Shown here: positions 15,316 through 16,095 of the stretch, in pieces | Layout of the letters: the number at the start of each line of letters is the position of its first letter | How positions within the stretch are numbered: position 1 is the stretch's first letter | Source: JBQTIP01 sp052388025 | Lineage (GTDB): Bacteria > Actinomycetota > UBA4738 > HRBIN12 | Length of the DNA stretch: 16,095 bases | Assembly: GCA_052388025.1 (NCBI GenBank) | Contig: JBQTIP010000182.1 | Span: forward strand, 1-16,095 | Reading direction: 5' to 3' | Program-made: the position numbers and the translations under genes | The notes under the pieces: generated by a model | The model's input: only the letters and a program-made list of their open reading frames with translations | What the model was told of the DNA's origin: nothing | The model's database searches: none

Positions 15316-16095
15316 ATGGACGCGATCAGGGTCGAGGGGATCCGGAAGACCTATCGCGTGGGTGTCGGAAGGGCCCGCGTGCGGGAGATGACACCGCCGC
15401 CGTTCGACCGAGCACTGGCGAGGCTCTTTCCCCGGTGGTGGACACGGAACACCTTCAACGCGCTCGATGACGTGACGCTCTCGGTACCCGCCGGCTCGTC
15501 GGTGGGGATCGTCGGGCACAACGGAGCCGGTAAGACCACGCTACTCAAGGTCGTCGCGGGCGTCACCTATCCGAACGCGGGAAAGCTCGCCGTCAGCGGG
15601 CGGATCGCCGCGCTCATCGATGCGCTGGTCGGCTTCCACCCCGACCTCACCGGTCGCGAGAACACGTACCTCCTCGGCGCCATGCACGGATTCGGCCGCC
15701 GCGCGATGGCATCTCGGGTCGAACGCATCCTCCAGTTCGCGGAGATCGACGAGATGGCCGACACCCAGCTGAAGCGGTACTCGGCAGGGATGGCCGCCCG
15801 GCTCGGGTTCGCGATCATCACCGCGCTGGATGTGGAGATCCTGATGGTCGACGAGGTGCTTGCGGTCGGAGATGCGGCGTTCCAGCGGAAGTGCATCCGA
15901 TGGCTCGACGAATATCGAGCCGGGGGGGGGACCCTGGTCTTCGTCTCCCACAACCTCTCGCTCGTGCGCAACATGACGGATCGAGTCGTGGGGCTCGACC
16001 CCGGCCCCGTGATGGATGACGGCGGTGCCTCCGATGTGCTGGGCCGGGACGCACACGCCATGGAGCACCGGGGCACGGGCGCCCCAGTGCCTACC
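15316..16095 (+). CDS. wzt: ABC transporter ATPase of polysaccharide export (Wzt/TagH-like), 3' end missing
   Basis: The frame from ATG 15316, immediately after the permease stop, stays open for 260 codons to the window end, so this gene is partial. Visible motifs are Walker A GHNGAGKTT (67-75), GFHPDLTGREN (106-116), which is typical of Wzt/TagH, the signature YSAGM (155-159) replacing LSGGQ as usual in this subfamily, Walker B ILMVDE (175-180) followed by VLAVGD, and the H-loop SHN with H212. The first 45 residues include the insertion before the Walker A strand that is common in Wzt proteins. It powers export through the Wzm permease. Any C-terminal glycan-binding domain lies beyond the window. 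A run of nine G at 15922-15930 encodes part of AGGG and is in frame. Confidence 0.9.
   Translation, partial: MDAIRVEGIRKTYRVGVGRARVREMTPPPFDRALARLFPRWWTRNTFNALDDVTLSVPAGSSVGIVGHNGAGKTTLLKVVAGVTYPNAGKLAVSGRIAALIDALVGFHPDLTGRENTYLLGAMHGFGRRAMASRVERILQFAEIDEMADTQLKRYSAGMAARLGFAIITALDVEILMVDEVLAVGDAAFQRKCIRWLDEYRAGGGTLVFVSHNLSLVRNMTDRVVGLDPGPVMDDGGASDVLGRDAHAMEHRGTGAPVPT

Noticed and set aside
14434..15519. Minus-strand frame of 361 codons opposite the exporter permease
   Set aside because: Highly charged His/Arg/Glu-rich translation, typical of the antisense of membrane-protein genes; the + strand encodes a clear permease.
1..16095. An exosortase/PEP-CTERM system
   Set aside because: The hydrolase pair hints at it, but I found no exosortase, no PEP-CTERM tail and no EpsH-type multi-span protein in any supported gene.

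Overview
This is a GC-rich window in which every supportable gene lies on the + strand. GTG and TTG starts are frequent, and neighbours overlap or sit a few bases apart. That style, with the gene families present, fits an uncultured Actinomycetota or Chloroflexota-like soil or aquatic bacterium. No marker gene is present, so this assignment is weak. I see no tRNA, rRNA, CRISPR array or insertion sequence.

Left part (1-4763): a pyrrole-type halogenation cassette. The window opens on the last residues of an acyl-CoA dehydrogenase. Next come a stand-alone adenylation enzyme whose binding-pocket residues (D L F Y V A L V C K) closely resemble the L-proline:carrier-protein ligases PltF/RedM/CloN4, and two tandem flavin-dependent halogenases. 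Between the halogenases is a 78-residue cysteine-rich protein. Dehydrogenase, prolyl ligase and halogenase is the gene set known from pyoluteorin (PltE/PltF/PltA) and from marine bromopyrrole operons (Bmp3/Bmp4/Bmp2). No carrier protein and no flavin reductase is visible in the window.

Middle (4781-11649): a secreted SBBP-repeat beta-propeller protein and a lipoprotein with a probable lectin/lyase-like fold. They are followed by two alpha/beta-hydrolase-fold proteins resembling the exosortase A-associated hydrolase 2/hydrolase 1 pair; their nucleophile positions are Arg and Cys, not Ser. Then come two tandem paralogous PAPS-type sulfotransferases, each predicted at exactly 331 residues.

Right part (11745-16095): a nucleotide-sugar dehydrogenase whose only sensible start is an ATC behind a very strong Shine-Dalgarno sequence, a PqqD-family protein, an NTP_transf_5-family nucleotidyltransferase, and a Wzm/Wzt-type polysaccharide ABC exporter (permease complete, ATPase cut by the window end).

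Working model (inference): the locus makes and exports a surface glycan or glycolipid. Proline would be activated, oxidised to a pyrrole on a carrier protein, halogenated, and passed to the glycan by one of the alpha/beta-hydrolase proteins, as CouN7/CloN7 shuttle pyrrole in aminocoumarin biosynthesis. The sulfotransferases and sugar dehydrogenase would add sulfate and uronic acid, and Wzm/Wzt would export the product. A halopyrrole or haloacyl decoration in a sulfated-polysaccharide export locus is the most unusual idea here. An alternative is two adjacent, unrelated loci; candidate boundaries are the short gaps at 6917-6956, 11650-11744 and 14454-14541.
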